64,000 nt of DNA. Origin: Heterohyrax brucei (taxonomy: Eukaryota > Chordata > Mammalia > Hyracoidea > Procaviidae). The notes under the pieces are model-generated. The model was not told the origin of the DNA. It made no database searches and was given only the letters and a program-made list of their open reading frames with translations. This document shows, piece after piece, positions 22,530 through 33,756 of this stretch (its first letter is position 1; every line of letters starts with the position of its first letter). The position numbers were made by a program, and so were the translations under genes. The DNA is taken from contig CM053164.1 in NCBI GenBank assembly GCA_028571685.1, positions 44,008,501 to 44,072,500 of the forward strand, written 5' to 3'.

Positions 22530-22634
22530 GAAGCCTGGGAGAAGCTCCTGGCCTCCAGCAAGTACAGCGAGCAGGAGTCCTTTACAGTTGTTTTCCAGCC
22601 TCTCTTCTCTGAGACAGATCTGCCACCCTTCTCG
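22530..22634 (+). CDS. PLB1: PLB1 internal exon 9 (repeat I)
   Basis: This 105-nt, 35-codon phase-0 exon lies between 'gtcctccttcag' and 'gtgagt'. It begins [20 protein letters not shown] and goes on to [15 protein letters not shown]. It matches human [26 protein letters not shown]. Active PLB1 repeats continue from VVQPFF into SFFAPDCFHFS, which holds the catalytic Asp and His. Here the exon ends without that segment. Confidence 0.97.
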
Positions 22635-22879
22635 GTGAGTGAGAGCTACAGGGGAGGCACACAGGTACAGACGAGGGAGGAACTGGGGCCACAGGTCTGT
22701 TCCTCATCTCCCCTTTCCCACCCCTCATTGCTACAGAAGCCCCAACCCCATCAGCTTCTCTGAACCCAGGATTTGTCATCTCAGGGGGACATGCTGTGAT
22801 ATTCTTGTACTTCTCTGTGTCATTCCCCACAGGCTTGGATAGCCCCCAGAGGCAGGTTCTTAGAGGCAGGACAGCTCAG

Positions 22880-23110
22880 AGCTCAAAAACATGGGTTCCT
22901 CAGATTCATGACTTCTAATGCTGGCTTTGGAATGGGCCAGCCGTGTGACATTGGGCAAAGCTATTTGAACTTTCTGTGCTTCAATCATTGTGTATAAAGT
23001 CCAGATTTTTATTAATACCCCTACCTCTAGGGTGGTCATAAAGGTCATATAAACATATTGGAAAAAAAAGCTGGCCCTGGCACTTGGTAAGCATTTGGTG
23101 CCTCTTAGTT
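22880..23110 (+). repeat. MIR
   Basis: It contains 'ccgtgtgacattgggcaaag', 'taatacccctacctctaggg' and 'ggcacttggtaagcatttgg', in the order of the MIR consensus. The 3' end abuts the mariner-like element at 23116. Confidence 0.75.
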
Positions 23111-23115
23111 ATGAT

Positions 23116-23657
23116 GTCTGAGAATTAAATTCATGAACTCATTCTAGAAAAAGTGCTACATACCTAGTCGTTGAATATCACTATGGTCACCTTTGAAGTA
23201 TTCCCCTTGGGAAGCTATGCACCAACACCAGTGCCTAGTCCAGCCTTCAAACCAGCTGTGGAACTCCTTTTCTGGAATGGCCATCACAACTGTCATCTAT
23301 TACCCTTCATGTCCTGAATGTCATTACAATGTCTTCCTTTCAATATTTCCTTTGTCTTCGAGTAAAGAAGAAGTCTCTGAGGGCCAGATCAGGTGAGTAG
23401 CACGGGTGTTTCGATACAGTTATGTGTTTACTGGCTAAAAACTCCCTCACAGACAACTATACAACTAAGTTCATGAACTTGCCACCATGCCACCATGCAC
23501 AATGGCCATTCCAGAAAGTGTTCCAAAACTGGTTTGTAGGGTGGACTACGTGCTGGCATCAGTGCATAGTTTTCCAAGAGGAATACTTTGAGGATGACTG
23601 TATTGATATTCAGCAATGAGATGTGTAGCACTTAGAACAATTAAATTCACAGACTTG
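23116..23657 (-). mobile_element. Mariner-derived fold-back element, copy 1
   Basis: Two inverted arms of about 165-180 bp (about 23116-23290 and 23495-23657) each encode the C-terminal end of a mariner-like transposase, pointing outwards (GWTTCWHQCIVFQEEYFEDD on the plus strand at about 23535). The centre, read on the minus strand, contains YSPDLALRDFFF, the mariner catalytic third-aspartate motif. The element is therefore a transposase 3' half plus an inverted second copy of its own end. Stops break every frame. Copy 2 lies at 27064-27631 in the opposite orientation. Confidence 0.8.
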
Positions 23658-24255
23658 GTTGGGCCTTGTATATTATGATCACTAGGGCAGGATTTCCAGG
23701 GATACCAGTCATGCTTCCCTATCTGTACCCTGCTACACTCATCCCTGCAAGGGACAGCCAGTTCGAGTGGCTCCGTTGCTCCAGTGCAGCCACCTAGACT
23801 GTGTAATCCTGTGGGTGGGTTCACACATGAAGCCCTGGAGCCTTCAGAAGCCTGGCCTTGCGTGTTGGAGTCATCATGCCCCATCCAGGACTAAGTAGCG
23901 CTTTAAGAGAAGGAGGACGAATATTAGCTAACCCTTCCCTCCTTTCTCCTCATGCTCAGACCACACCTAAACTTGCTGTCATTGGCTACCACTGTTCAGT
24001 TCAGCTGTGTAGAAGCCCATCAACATAGAACAATTAAGAGATTTGACCTGCTCCAGTGGGGCCATTATCTCTAAGCCCTGACCCCAGACAGCAATCCTGT
24101 AAGTGCTTACTGTTGCTGAACGGGCACTAAGGAGAACATATGGCAAGTTCTGGGATCCCCATCTCCACACAAGGAAAAGCATCTGTGGGGGGCAAACCTG
24201 TCACACTCCCTTTTGTGGTACAGAGAGGTTCCTTTCTGACTTGGGTCTCTTTCAG

Positions 24256-24312
24256 GGGGAGCTCCTGCCCCAGGATCCAACCACGCTTGCGCTGAGTATC
24301 TGGAACAGCATG
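24256..24312 (+). CDS. PLB1: PLB1 internal exon 10 (repeat I C-terminal end)
   Basis: This 57-nt, 19-codon phase-0 exon lies between 'gtctctttcag' and 'gtgagt'. It reads GELLPQDPTTLALSIWNSM, matching human PRLQDSTTLAWHLWNRM. In active repeats this segment is preceded by PDCxHFS..H (the catalytic Asp-x-x-His). Here only QDPTTLALSIWN remains, so block V is absent and repeat I cannot form the usual catalytic triad. The Trp-Asn-x-Met ending joins MEPAG of the next exon, the conserved WNxMLEP linker between repeats. Confidence 0.93.
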
Positions 24313-24689
24313 GTGAGTGGGCCAAAGGCCACGAGGTGGGACATGGGCCTCCAGAAGGAGGGGCGAGTCTCTGCTGCCACTCCCACTGTGCCTACTGCTC
24401 TGACAAGAGGGGTTGCAAGATGCCCACAGGATCCCAGGACAGCGTCTGGGCCACTAGGGAAGATTCTCACACTCTTGGGATGGTCTGTTCTGACTCCCAG
24501 GGGTTTGATCTCCTCATCTCAGAGGCTGGGCCATAGCCCACTGGGGCAGGGGCTCTCCATGGGGTCCTAGATTTGCTCTTCCCAGGGTCAAGGCAGTTTC
24601 CTCATAGTCTGTGAAAAGTCTTCACTTGGATGGGGACCAAGCTCATATCATAACTCCTGTACAGCTTTCCATCATTTTAAATTTGTATG

Positions 24690-24900
24690 GCATCAGTAGT
24701 TTTAAAGGCACAGGGTTGCCTGGGATGAGCATGGACTTTAGAGCCGTGAAGACTTGGATTCAAATCCAGGGTTTACTTCTTATAAACTGTGTGAGTTCAG
24801 GGTATCCACTCCCTTGCTGCAAAACCCAAAGTATAATAACCCCAGGACAACATATGTCAAGTATGTAGCATATTTCAGACCCACAGTAAATAACTCAGTG
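24690..24900 (+). repeat. MIR
   Basis: The signal is 'gcatggactttagagccgtg', 'gacttggattcaaatccagg' and 'ataaactgtgtgagttcagg', the MIR 5' half and core. Its last part (24830-24878) has a diverged second copy at 25910-25958. Confidence 0.65.
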
Positions 24901-26426
24901 TGACTTGACTCTTTTTACCAGAACCACAATAGACTTCCCCAGCTGCAAGTGTACCCTAGCACCATCTGAGATGTGTCACCAGCCAGAATATAAGGTCAAG
25001 GGCTCTCCATTGTTGCTTTAACTTCTCCAGAGCACCAGAGACCTTTTCTCTATCCATGCAGCTGTCTTGTTAGAATTCTAGTGATGGAACCTTTTCCTTC
25101 TTTGCATTAGAAAGATGTCCCCCATTTCCTCAATGGTTGTGTCTGCTGGGTACCATGAGCAGCTGCACTTCAGATGTATTAGCCAGTGCAAGACACACAA
25201 CAGCCCCTAGACAGCCCACATCAGTGGAAAAATGCTGTCCTTTGTGTCAGGCAATTGATTTCTTGGAACAAGGACACCTGTTAGTTGATCTAACCCTTAG
25301 GTAGACTATTACCTCAGAATGCCACCTTGCTGATGATCTCTTGTGATGGGCAAAGGAGGGAAACCAGGGATCCCAGCAGGGGCTGCCCTTCCTCCACCCC
25401 CTCTCTTGGGAAGGAAGACCTATTATTTCAGCTCAGCCAAATCTCTTTCCTCTTTCCTCCTAACCAATTAAAGGACATGTACCATGTACCTTGCACTGTG
25501 CTGGGTGCCAAGTAAGATACAATCAAACGTGGCCTCTGACCCCAATGAGTTTAAGGAAGGGTCAGGAACCCAGAGAAACAAGAATCAGCAGGCACTCAGC
25601 CAGCAGTGTACGCTGGGCTGTGTCAAAAGTTATATGAACAATATGGTTAAGGCAGCCCTGAAAATGTGGAACTTGAGTTGCCTTTAGAGGATGTATCAGA
25701 GCAGGTAAGAGGTATTTTCCAGACAACTGGGGCTTTATGAGCAAATGGCATGGAGAAAAGAATGCACCAGATGCATTAACAAGGGGCAATAAGGAGTTCG
25801 TCTGATAGGAGAGGAAATGCAGAGATAATGAAGCCCAGAGAATGAATGATGTGCCTGGAGAAAGAGAGAAGCTGATGAAAGCAGAGCAGGGTGAGAGGGC
25901 AAAAGCTGGAGTATCATAACCCCAGGATAACACATGACAAGTATGTAGCATAATCCAGGAGGATTCCCTCCTCTTTTTCTCCTCTTATCTTATTACTTAT
26001 TGTCATTAGTGGCAGTGGCAGCAGTGAAGATAACCACCATTTACTGACCTTCCTGGGTGCTGTCCTCTGTGCATACAGATAGGCACACGGTATGTGCAGT
26101 GCCTGATAGGGTAGATGAACAGGCACACAGAGAGGAGTACAGATCTCATTCTAACAACCAAAAGACTAGGACACAGCATCATCAGAGTTCATAGGAGGAG
26201 GAAGCTTTCAGAGGTGAGATTTTTACCCTCACCCTTTCTAGTCCTGCCCAATCAGCTATAAGGTTCACTGTTTCCCAGTAAGAGTTCATTAAGGTTCCTG
26301 CATCTCAGGTTCCCAACATATGAATTTCCCCAAGCATGCTTGCTCACCCAGGGGTAAAACACTGAGCCATCCTATAGCTTGCACAGCAAGCACAGCTTTT
26401 AGAATGAGGGCTTTTTCATTCCAGTT
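24901..26426. other. PLB1 intron: mostly unique sequence, L2-like piece
   Basis: An L2-like fragment lies at about 25470-25560 ('ccttgcactgtgctgggtgc'). Two purine-rich stretches lie around 25560-25900. I see no exon. The long antisense open frame at 25562-25951 is compositional only. Confidence 0.4.
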
Positions 26427-26437
26427 TGAACTCCTGC

Positions 26438-26473
26438 CAGCCAGCCAAGTGCCGTCAAGTCGGATTCGACTCA
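26438..26473 (-). mobile_element. 36-bp AfroSINE/RTE tail micro-insert with 11-bp target duplication
   Basis: The insert contains 'gccaagtgccgtcaagtcgg' and 'attcgactca', the reverse complement of the shared SINE 3' tail. It is bounded by a perfect direct repeat 'tgaactcctgc' at 26427-26437 and 26474-26484. Confidence 0.85.
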
Positions 26474-27063
26474 TGAACTCCTGCAGGCATCAATAAATCC
26501 ACATAGACAGAGACTGAAAGGATTCCCCCCTAAGAACAGGAACAAGACAAGGATACACTTTACCATCACTCTCATTTAACACCATGCTAGAAGTCCTAGC
26601 TAGAGTAATACGGTAAGAAACAGAAAAAAAAAAAAGGCAATGAAATGGGTAAGGAAGAAGTAAAACTATCCCTATTTGCAGATAAGATGATACTGGACAC
26701 AGAGAATCCTTAAGATTCCCCAAGAAAACTGCTGGATCTAATAGTTTCAGCAGAAGAGTAGGATACAAGATCAACATAGACAAATCAGTTGGATTCTTAT
26801 ATACCAAAAAAAAAAAAAAAAAACGGGTGGGGGGAGAATAGGAGAACAAACACCATTTAATAGCCCCTAAAAATTAAAATACTTAGGAATAAATCTAACC
26901 ACGAACATAAAAGACCTATGTAAAAATTATCAGTCATATTGCAAGAAACCAAAATTATCAGTCATATTGCCCTACATTAATGAACAAACATACCATGCTC
27001 ATGGGAAAGAAAGCTCAACATTGTGAAAATGTCAGTCCTACCCAAAACAATCCATATAGATGT

Positions 27064-27631
27064 GGTCCAGCAACGAAGTCTGCAAACTTAATTGTTCTGA
27101 GTGTTATATACCTCATTACTGAATATCACTGCAGTCACCTTCAAAGTACTCCCCTTGGGAAGATAAGTACTGATGCCAGCACCTAGTCCATCCTTCAAAC
27201 CAGTTTTGGAATTCTTTCTGGAAAGGCCATTGCGCATGGTGGCACAGTCACAAGTTCACAAACTTAATTGTATAGTTAACTTCCTCTGAGGGAGTTTTTA
27301 ACCAGTAAACAAGTAACTGTATGGAACACTCTCCTTACCTGGTCTGTCCCCCAGTGGCTTTTTTCTTTACCCAAAGATAAAGGAAATATTGAAAGGAAGA
27401 CATTTTGACGATGTTCAGGACATCAAGGGTAATACAACGACTGCTCTGATGGCCATTCCAGGAAAAGAGTTCCAAAATTGCTTTGAAGGGTGGACTAGGT
27501 GCTGGTGTCGGTGCATAGCTTCCCAAGGGGAGTACTTCAAAGGTGACCATAGTGATATTCAGCAGTGAGGTATGTAGCATTTGTTCTAGGATGAGTTTGC
27601 AAACTTAGTTGTCAGACCTGGTATAATGCAG
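27064..27631 (+). mobile_element. Mariner-derived fold-back element, copy 2, inserted in L1
   Basis: It has the same structure as copy 1 but is inverted. The left arm (about 27064-27235) is the reverse complement of the right arm (about 27450-27631). The centre plus right arm reads as the transposase 3' end on the plus strand. 'caagttcacaaacttaattg' near 27250 repeats the outer terminal sequence 'agtctgcaaacttaattgtt', so a third terminus-like copy lies inside. L1 ORF2 sequence resumes at 'aatgcagtccctatcc', so the insertion postdates the L1. Confidence 0.8.
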
Positions 27632-27800
27632 TCCCTATCCAGATACCACCAGCATTCTTTAACAAGATGAAAAACTAATCACCAACTTTACATGGAACGG
27701 AAAGAGGCCTCAAATAAGCAAAGCATTATTGAAGAAGAATAACAAAGTAGGAGAAGACCTCATATTACCCATACACAGAACCTACTATATACTTACCAAC

Positions 27801-27896
27801 AAACCAAACCCAAACCCAGTGCTGTCAATTCTGACTCATAGAGACTCTATAAACAGAGTAGAACTGCCCCACAGAGTTTCCAAGAAGCACATGGCT
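27801..27896 (-). mobile_element. AfroSINE tail fragment inside L1, antisense
   Basis: It contains 'aaacccagtgctgtcaattc', 'tgactcatagagactctata' and 'gccccacagagtttccaaga'. It is a SINE 3' half, 5'-truncated, nested within the L1 ORF2 fragment. Confidence 0.75.
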
Positions 27897-28290
27897 AACA
27901 TTTAAGATAGTCAAAACAACCTGGTAGGGGTACAACAACATACACAATTGACTGAGGGAACAGAGTTGACAGCCAAGATGTAAGTCCATCCGCCTACAGT
28001 CAGCTGATCTTTGACAACAGCAGAGAGCCCTTTAAATGGAGAAAACACAGTCTTTTTAACAAGTGTTGCTGGCACAACTGGATGTCTACCTATTTTTTAA
28101 AAAAGGAACAGGACATTTAGGATAGAACTCCTAATGGAAATGGACTTGTTGGGAAAACCTATGAAATTTTTTTCCTTAAGGCCCTTTGAAAATAGGCTCT
28201 GCTATTGCTGTGTTAACGGATTGCTTTTGTCTGACCTTTCTAGCCATGGTTCAATCCCACCCAGGTTATTGGTCAGGACTGTGCAGACAG

Positions 28291-28456
28291 GGGAAACACT
28301 TATGGTGTAGTGGTTGACTGCTACCTATGGCTGCTAACCAAGAGGTTGGCAGTTTGAATCTACTAGGTGTTCCTCAGAAACTCTATGGAGCAGTTCTACT
28401 CTGTCCCATAGGGTCACCATGAGTCAGAATCGATTCAACAGCAATGGGTTTTGGTA
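28291..28456 (+). mobile_element. AfroSINE, sense
   Basis: It contains 'cttatggtgtagtggttgac', 'ctaaccaagaggttggcagt', 'tctatggagcagttctactc' and the tail 'gaatcgattcaacagcaatg'. It is full length. Confidence 0.92.
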
Positions 28457-29317
28457 CATTTAATAGTAATGACTGTGGAAGCAGAAGGAGACAGCACAGT
28501 AGACCTCCTGTTCCAAGGAGCAAGAAAGCTGAGGGCCTGGAATTCCTCTGGGGACTTACTGGCAGGGACTAAAAGAGCCTTGTTACACTTGCCACTGAGC
28601 AGAGCAGAGGCTGAGAGGACAGGGACAGGTGTGCCTGTGGCGTGGCTGGGAACATGCTGTCCTGATAGAAGGAAGAACTATGTCCTGAGTGTTCCTGAGC
28701 CTGAACTGTAACCTGTTACTTCTCCAATAAACCCACTAATTGTGAGTAATGTCTAGGACTGCAGTGAATTATCCAACCCAGCAGAGAAGCAGAGTGCTGC
28801 AGGAGGGACTGTTGGTGTCAGAACAGGTAACGAGGGTGAAGAGAGGAGGCACGGTTCATCTCCACCTCATAGGAATCAGCCTTGGGCTGTTGGCCTTGAT
28901 TCTCTTTCCTCCTCGTGAAATTAGAAGAGGTCAGATGCCACCCCTAAACTGTTTTTACAGTTGGCATCAAAAGTGGGATTCTTTGCAATGACTATAGATT
29001 CATGAATGCGTGGGACTTTGTAGAGAAAGATCAAGAGCCTTAGGAAGTGAAACTTTTGATTCTTATATGGTTACTTTTGTTATTACTTGTAATGGCTAAA
29101 AGACATAGCGGAAGTGGCCTGGAGCAAAGACCAGGCTAGATAAGCAGCATAATTGCTAGGTGGCCAGGGTCTATTGTTCCACCCAGCCCAAGAACATATG
29201 CACACAAATGGCAAGATAGTTAAGGATAGTGAAGGGAAAATGCAAGAATGTGCTATGGATCTTGTGTGTTTCTCTTAGTGTTGTAAATCAGATTTAAATG
29301 TATTATAGAAATGAATG
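28457..29317. other. Intron sequence with no recognisable repeat
   Basis: A short open frame (28451-28711) has no recognisable family. I see nothing else to report. Confidence 0.4.
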
Positions 29318-29452
29318 GTTTAGCGCTATGCTGCTAACCAGAAGGTCAGCAGTTCAAATCCTCCAGGCACTACTTGGAAACTATGGGACAGTTCTACTCT
29401 GTCTGTAGGGTCACTATGAGTGGGAATCGACTCCACGGCAATAGGTTTTTGT
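29318..29452 (+). mobile_element. AfroSINE, sense, 5'-truncated
   Basis: It starts within the head ('gctatgctgctaaccagaag') and continues 'gttcaaatcctccaggcact', 'cagttctactctgtctgtag' and 'gggaatcgactccacggcaa'. Confidence 0.88.
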
Positions 29453-30334
29453 GGTGTTGTTTTTTTGATAGATTTCAGAGAGCATTTAACTCTGCCTTCA
29501 GCCAGTACTTGATTGGATATGCTAAAAGGGGGACCAGGATTTGAAATGTAGGCTATTTGGTTCAAGGCAGTAACCTTGTACATAAAGTAGGGGTCTAGGT
29601 CAAAAACTTAAGCCCATATTTTGCATTTGAAAAGACATGCTGAACTAGCTACAAGTGGAGAACAGATTTGCATTTGAAGGAAGGAGGTGGGTGACTGTTT
29701 TACTTTTTCAACCTTGAACAAACAGTTTTCCTTTGGCTGTATCAAGCAGTCAGGGTCCTTCAGAAGGGGCCATCTCCCAGGACTGGAAGTTAGAGGGAGG
29801 TGGAAAGTAGACACCATGGTATACTCACTTGTGGTGACCACCTGGGTCCCCTCAGTGGATGGACATGGGGTAAGTACAGCAATGAAGAGACAGTCCAAGT
29901 CTGGACATTATCCATGGACACTCACTGACCTACCTCAGGGGCACTAGGGAGAGAGGTAGAGGAGGGGCTGGCTGGTCAGAAGGAAAGGGAATTGTGTGGA
30001 CTCCTAAAGTTTATGGGTGGAACTGCTTGACCTAGCCCAGGGCAGCTAAGGATAGAAAAGTAGGAAGGGACTATCTGAAGTGCAAGGACGGGCATGTGAA
30101 GGCTGCTACCCGTTGTGACCTAGCTTAGATGGCTAGGAATGAGCTGACCAGAACTCTACCAAATAAAGAGAAGGATTTTTGACAATGTGAGCTGGTGTAG
30201 ATTACTAGTTTGATGGCTTGCTCTGAACTGGACTTTGCTTGTAGATATAGATACTCAAGTTCCAACGGAACAGAAATTCTTCAAGAATCTGCTAAGAAAA
30301 GGAACATCCTTGTCTCCTCAGAGTACTGTTTTGG

Positions 30335-30660
30335 TACTGTTCCTGGACAAAATCCCAGGTTCCTACTACCTACCATGAACCCAATCTCTGAGACAGGAGC
30401 TTGAGTGAAGTGATTAGAGGTTTTATCTCTGCATGCCCACAACACAGGGGACAGGTTGTGCTCTCATCCTCAAAGCCTGTCCGCATTTGTCAGGCAAGGT
30501 CAGGGTTTTTAAAGGGAGAGGCTACGTGCCAGTGTAGGATTTCAAAGAGGGCTTGAGAAGGGGCTGGGTTACTTTAGTCCTTTGATCTCTCTAGGTCATC
30601 TGGGCAATCTCATAGGTCATTACCAACTATCAGGGAAAACAAAGTGGTGCTAGATGCCTG
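30335..30660 (-). repeat. LTR-like direct repeat, 3' copy on the minus strand
   Basis: It shares order and landmarks with 34065-34400: 'tgagacaggagcttg', 'agtgaagtgatta', 'ggtttttaaaggg' and 'cctttgatctctctaggtca'. It lacks the U3-like part that extends beyond 34400 in the other copy. Confidence 0.65.
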
Positions 30661-31551
30661 TAGGGTCTGGGTCGTTCCCTTCACAACTATTTTCAGGATG
30701 TAGTGTCATTTTTTACAGTACCTGTATTAATCAGGGTCCATATTCAATGGCCAGTGAGGTGATCCCAGCCCTGATCTCTGGGGGCCAGCTTGAGGTGGAC
30801 CTTGGAGGGCTATAGCCATAACTGGGCATTTTTTTTCCATCTTTTTTTTTGCCTGTCGCCAGAATCTCTGTTATTAAACATCTTAAAGGGCTCTCTACCA
30901 ATTGGGAGTGCGGTCTGAGGTCTTGCCTTGAGCCTTTGTAATTTTTGTCTTATGTGTGATGTGGACTAGAATATAAAATGTATGGCCATGATGGTTTTTC
31001 ATTTTCTGTTTGTCTTTACAAAACAGAGCACACAGAGTAAAACAGCAAACTAGTTTATTTGACTTAAGGTGGCTTGAGGAACTAGTCCTTTAAGCCTACA
31101 GTTCAAAGGATATCCAAAAGTGTAGCCTTTGTGGGCCACCTCAATCTCCACAGAAGCCAGAAATTCAGACCCTAGCAGAATCATAAATCCTACTACAAAG
31201 TGCTTGATAAAAATGTTCAATAAATGGTAACTGAGCACCATCAAGTTTTTAAGATCTCAGGTACCATACAGGGAACTAAGAAATAGACTGGAAACACTGA
31301 CAGTACTAGGCCAATTATCTGAAATAAACCAATGAAACCAAGACCTTAAGGTCCCAGAGAGAGGACATAAGTCTCACGAGGTGCCTGGGTATAGAATCAG
31401 TAACTATTTTACGTGCCTCAGCAGCAAGTATATTTTGTAAAACCTCAGGTTTCATGTTAACATAAATACAGCAGTGTTTATCTGTCAAGACTTAAACTGT
31501 TTCTTGATTGAATAGGAAACCTAACAGGATTTTAGTTTGTAAGCCAAGTCA

Positions 31552-31617
31552 GCCAAGTGCCATCAAGTCAGATCCGACTCATGGCGACCCTAGGGGCCAG
31601 AGTAAAACCGACCCATA
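31552..31617 (-). mobile_element. 66-bp SINE/RTE tail micro-insert
   Basis: It begins 'gccaagtgccatcaagtcag' and continues 'atccgactcatggcgaccct' to 'accgacccataa'. It is bounded by the short direct repeat 'aagtca' (31546-31551 and 31618-31623). Confidence 0.7.
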
Positions 31618-32205
31618 AAGTCATAGCTAAAATTTCAGACATTTCTCTGGTTTTGATATTTACAACTTTGTTAAATTTACTCACAGGAATCTTTCACTAG
31701 AGGGTTACAATACCCAAAACCATTAGTTAAATGACTTTAGGAGAAAAGAAAATGATTGCTGATATTTAGAACACAGGATCTCAAAACACCTGCAGTATTT
31801 TCACACAAAACCCACAGTATGTTTTCATTTACACAGCCTTGTATAGTTGTTTTCTGTTTCATCTAATCTTGGATCAGCTGTAGTCTGTGAGGTCATCAGT
31901 TTTGCATAAGAGTTTTGTATGTTTCAAGTCACAGTCCTTTTCACCAGTCTAAAATCTCTGTTGACATACTCCTGGTTAATTGTTTATCAGAGAATTAACA
32001 AAAACTGTAGATGACAAAAACTTAGAAGTCAGTTATAAGCAGGATGTAAAGACAAACAAAACCCAGTCTGCTGGAAAAAAACTTAGACGATAATATTTTC
32101 AAACAGTCATTATTCATATTTTTAAAGATCTTCAGCTACCAAACATAATAATCCTTAGGCATAATATGACATAGTTAGGATATACCAAGATTATTAAGTC
32201 TCTAA

Positions 32206-32243
32206 CCATGAGTCGGATCCGACTTGACGGCACTTGGCTTGGC
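32206..32243 (+). mobile_element. About 38-bp SINE/RTE tail micro-insert
   Basis: It contains 'catgagtcggatccgacttg' and 'acggcacttggcttggc', the sense version of the same 3' tail. I see no convincing target-site duplication. Confidence 0.65.
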
Positions 32244-33195
32244 AAATATTTATGTAGTATAAAAAATAAAGTAAAAATGAAAATAATTTGAATGTCCCAG
32301 TCAAAGCATTGGCTTTGATGATGTCAGATAAAATAAAATAATATATCTACAACATCTCACTCATCATTCTCTAAAAAAATCACAACCTTGTACTATGTAA
32401 TATATGAACCGCATCATAGCAAAAGTCTTAAAGTCCAAGACCAAAATCCTGAAATCCTCTTCAGCTGTGAAATCTAGAATGCAAGTTATCTGCTTCTAAA
32501 ATACAATGGCAAGCACAAATTAAAGACATTTCCATTAAAAATGGGACAAATAACACAGAAAGAAAGCATTTAACAGGCAACAAGCAAAGTAACAGAACAC
32601 ATGACATTAGCTCTCAAGGCTTTGAAAAGAATTTTCCTTCCTCTGAGACATTTTACACAGTGGTCTTGCACTCCAGACTCTATGTATCAGCCACCCTTTC
32701 CAGATTTTGATTGCAACATCGCCATCCCCTACTGCACTGCCCTGTACTACAACTCTGCCTTCCAGGCCCACTGGGACAGCAACTCTTGTTCTCTCAGCTT
32801 CAGGTGTGCAACTTTTCAGGTCCACATGAGTGGCAACTCCACAGTTAGAAACATCAGGGGCCATGGCTCCACCCTTTGAAACCCCTGAGGACAAGGACAT
32901 ACTTTTGAGACTGAGGCATCTCAGCCTTTTATGTTTAGCTTTTGCTCCTATGATCTCCTGGCCTGGCCTGGCCCTCAGGCCCTCAGGCCTGTATCTGCAA
33001 GGGCAAGTGTTCCAAAGCTCTGTAGCTCTACTGGTTCAAGTGCCTGGGGGTGCTCTACTCTGCCAGGAAATCTCTGTGCACAGGCACTCAGCTCTCTTGT
33101 TCCATGGGTCAGTTTCAGAGCTGTATCTCACGAGTCTAGTTTTGCTGTTGTCACTGCCGCTGGTATTCTGCTGTTTCTTACAAAGTTAGCAATTA

Positions 33196-33361
33196 AAACC
33201 AAATCAAACCTACTGTTGTGGAGTTGATTTTAATTTATAGTGACTTCACAGACAGAGTATAACTGTCCTATAGAGTCTTCAAGGAATGTCTGGCCGACTT
33301 GAACTGCAGACCTTCTGGTCAGCAAACATAGCTCCCAACAACTATGTCACTAGGTCTTCTA
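33196..33361 (-). mobile_element. AfroSINE, antisense, inside the ERV-like element
   Basis: It contains 'actgttgtggagttgatttt', 'aactgtcctatagagtcttc', 'gacttgaactgcagaccttc' and 'caactatgtcactaggtctt'. It is old and diverged. Confidence 0.8.
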
Positions 33362-33756
33362 GTTAGCAATTAAGAATCCTAAGGGCAAGAGGATACTTCT
33401 ATTGTCCTGAAGCTGTTACCTTTCAGTCCTCTCAGTCACTCACTTAAGCAAACTTCAAGCATTTACAGACTGTCACATACACACTTTTTGAGCCAGCTCC
33501 ACAACACATTCACACACCCAAAATTTAGACTTCAGCCCTGCTACAGACCAACACGTCCCACTCACAGAGTTAAAAACCTTAAGGAAACTGGGAACATCTG
33601 TCTGCCAGCAAAGGAAAATCACCCAAAGAAACTTGACAACTGACCTGTCTGCCAGGAATCCATTCAGCAGAGTACACCAGGGCTCCAGTCCTCAGCGCTG
33701 AAGGAGGGGAAATGTATGGTTCCCCCAAAACCAGGCAGATCATCTTTTTTGGAGGT

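Larger units (their letters stand above)
26490..28150 (+). mobile_element. L1 ORF2 fragment (RT palm to C-terminus), interrupted
   Basis: The sense strand encodes LSLFADDMILDTENP, the RT active-site region of L1 ORF2. After the mariner insertion it continues through the later ORF2 region ('tcaccaactttacatggaac', 'cagctgatctttgacaac', 'caagtgttgctggcacaact'). It contains stops and A-runs and is truncated at both ends. It is interrupted by the mariner-like element at 27064-27631 and by a partial SINE at 27801-27896. The fragment is inactive. Confidence 0.85.

Noticed and set aside
32607-32900. Antisense open frame of 97 codons inside the ERV-like element, as a retroviral gene
   Set aside because: I see no gag, pol or env motif and cannot assign it to any family.
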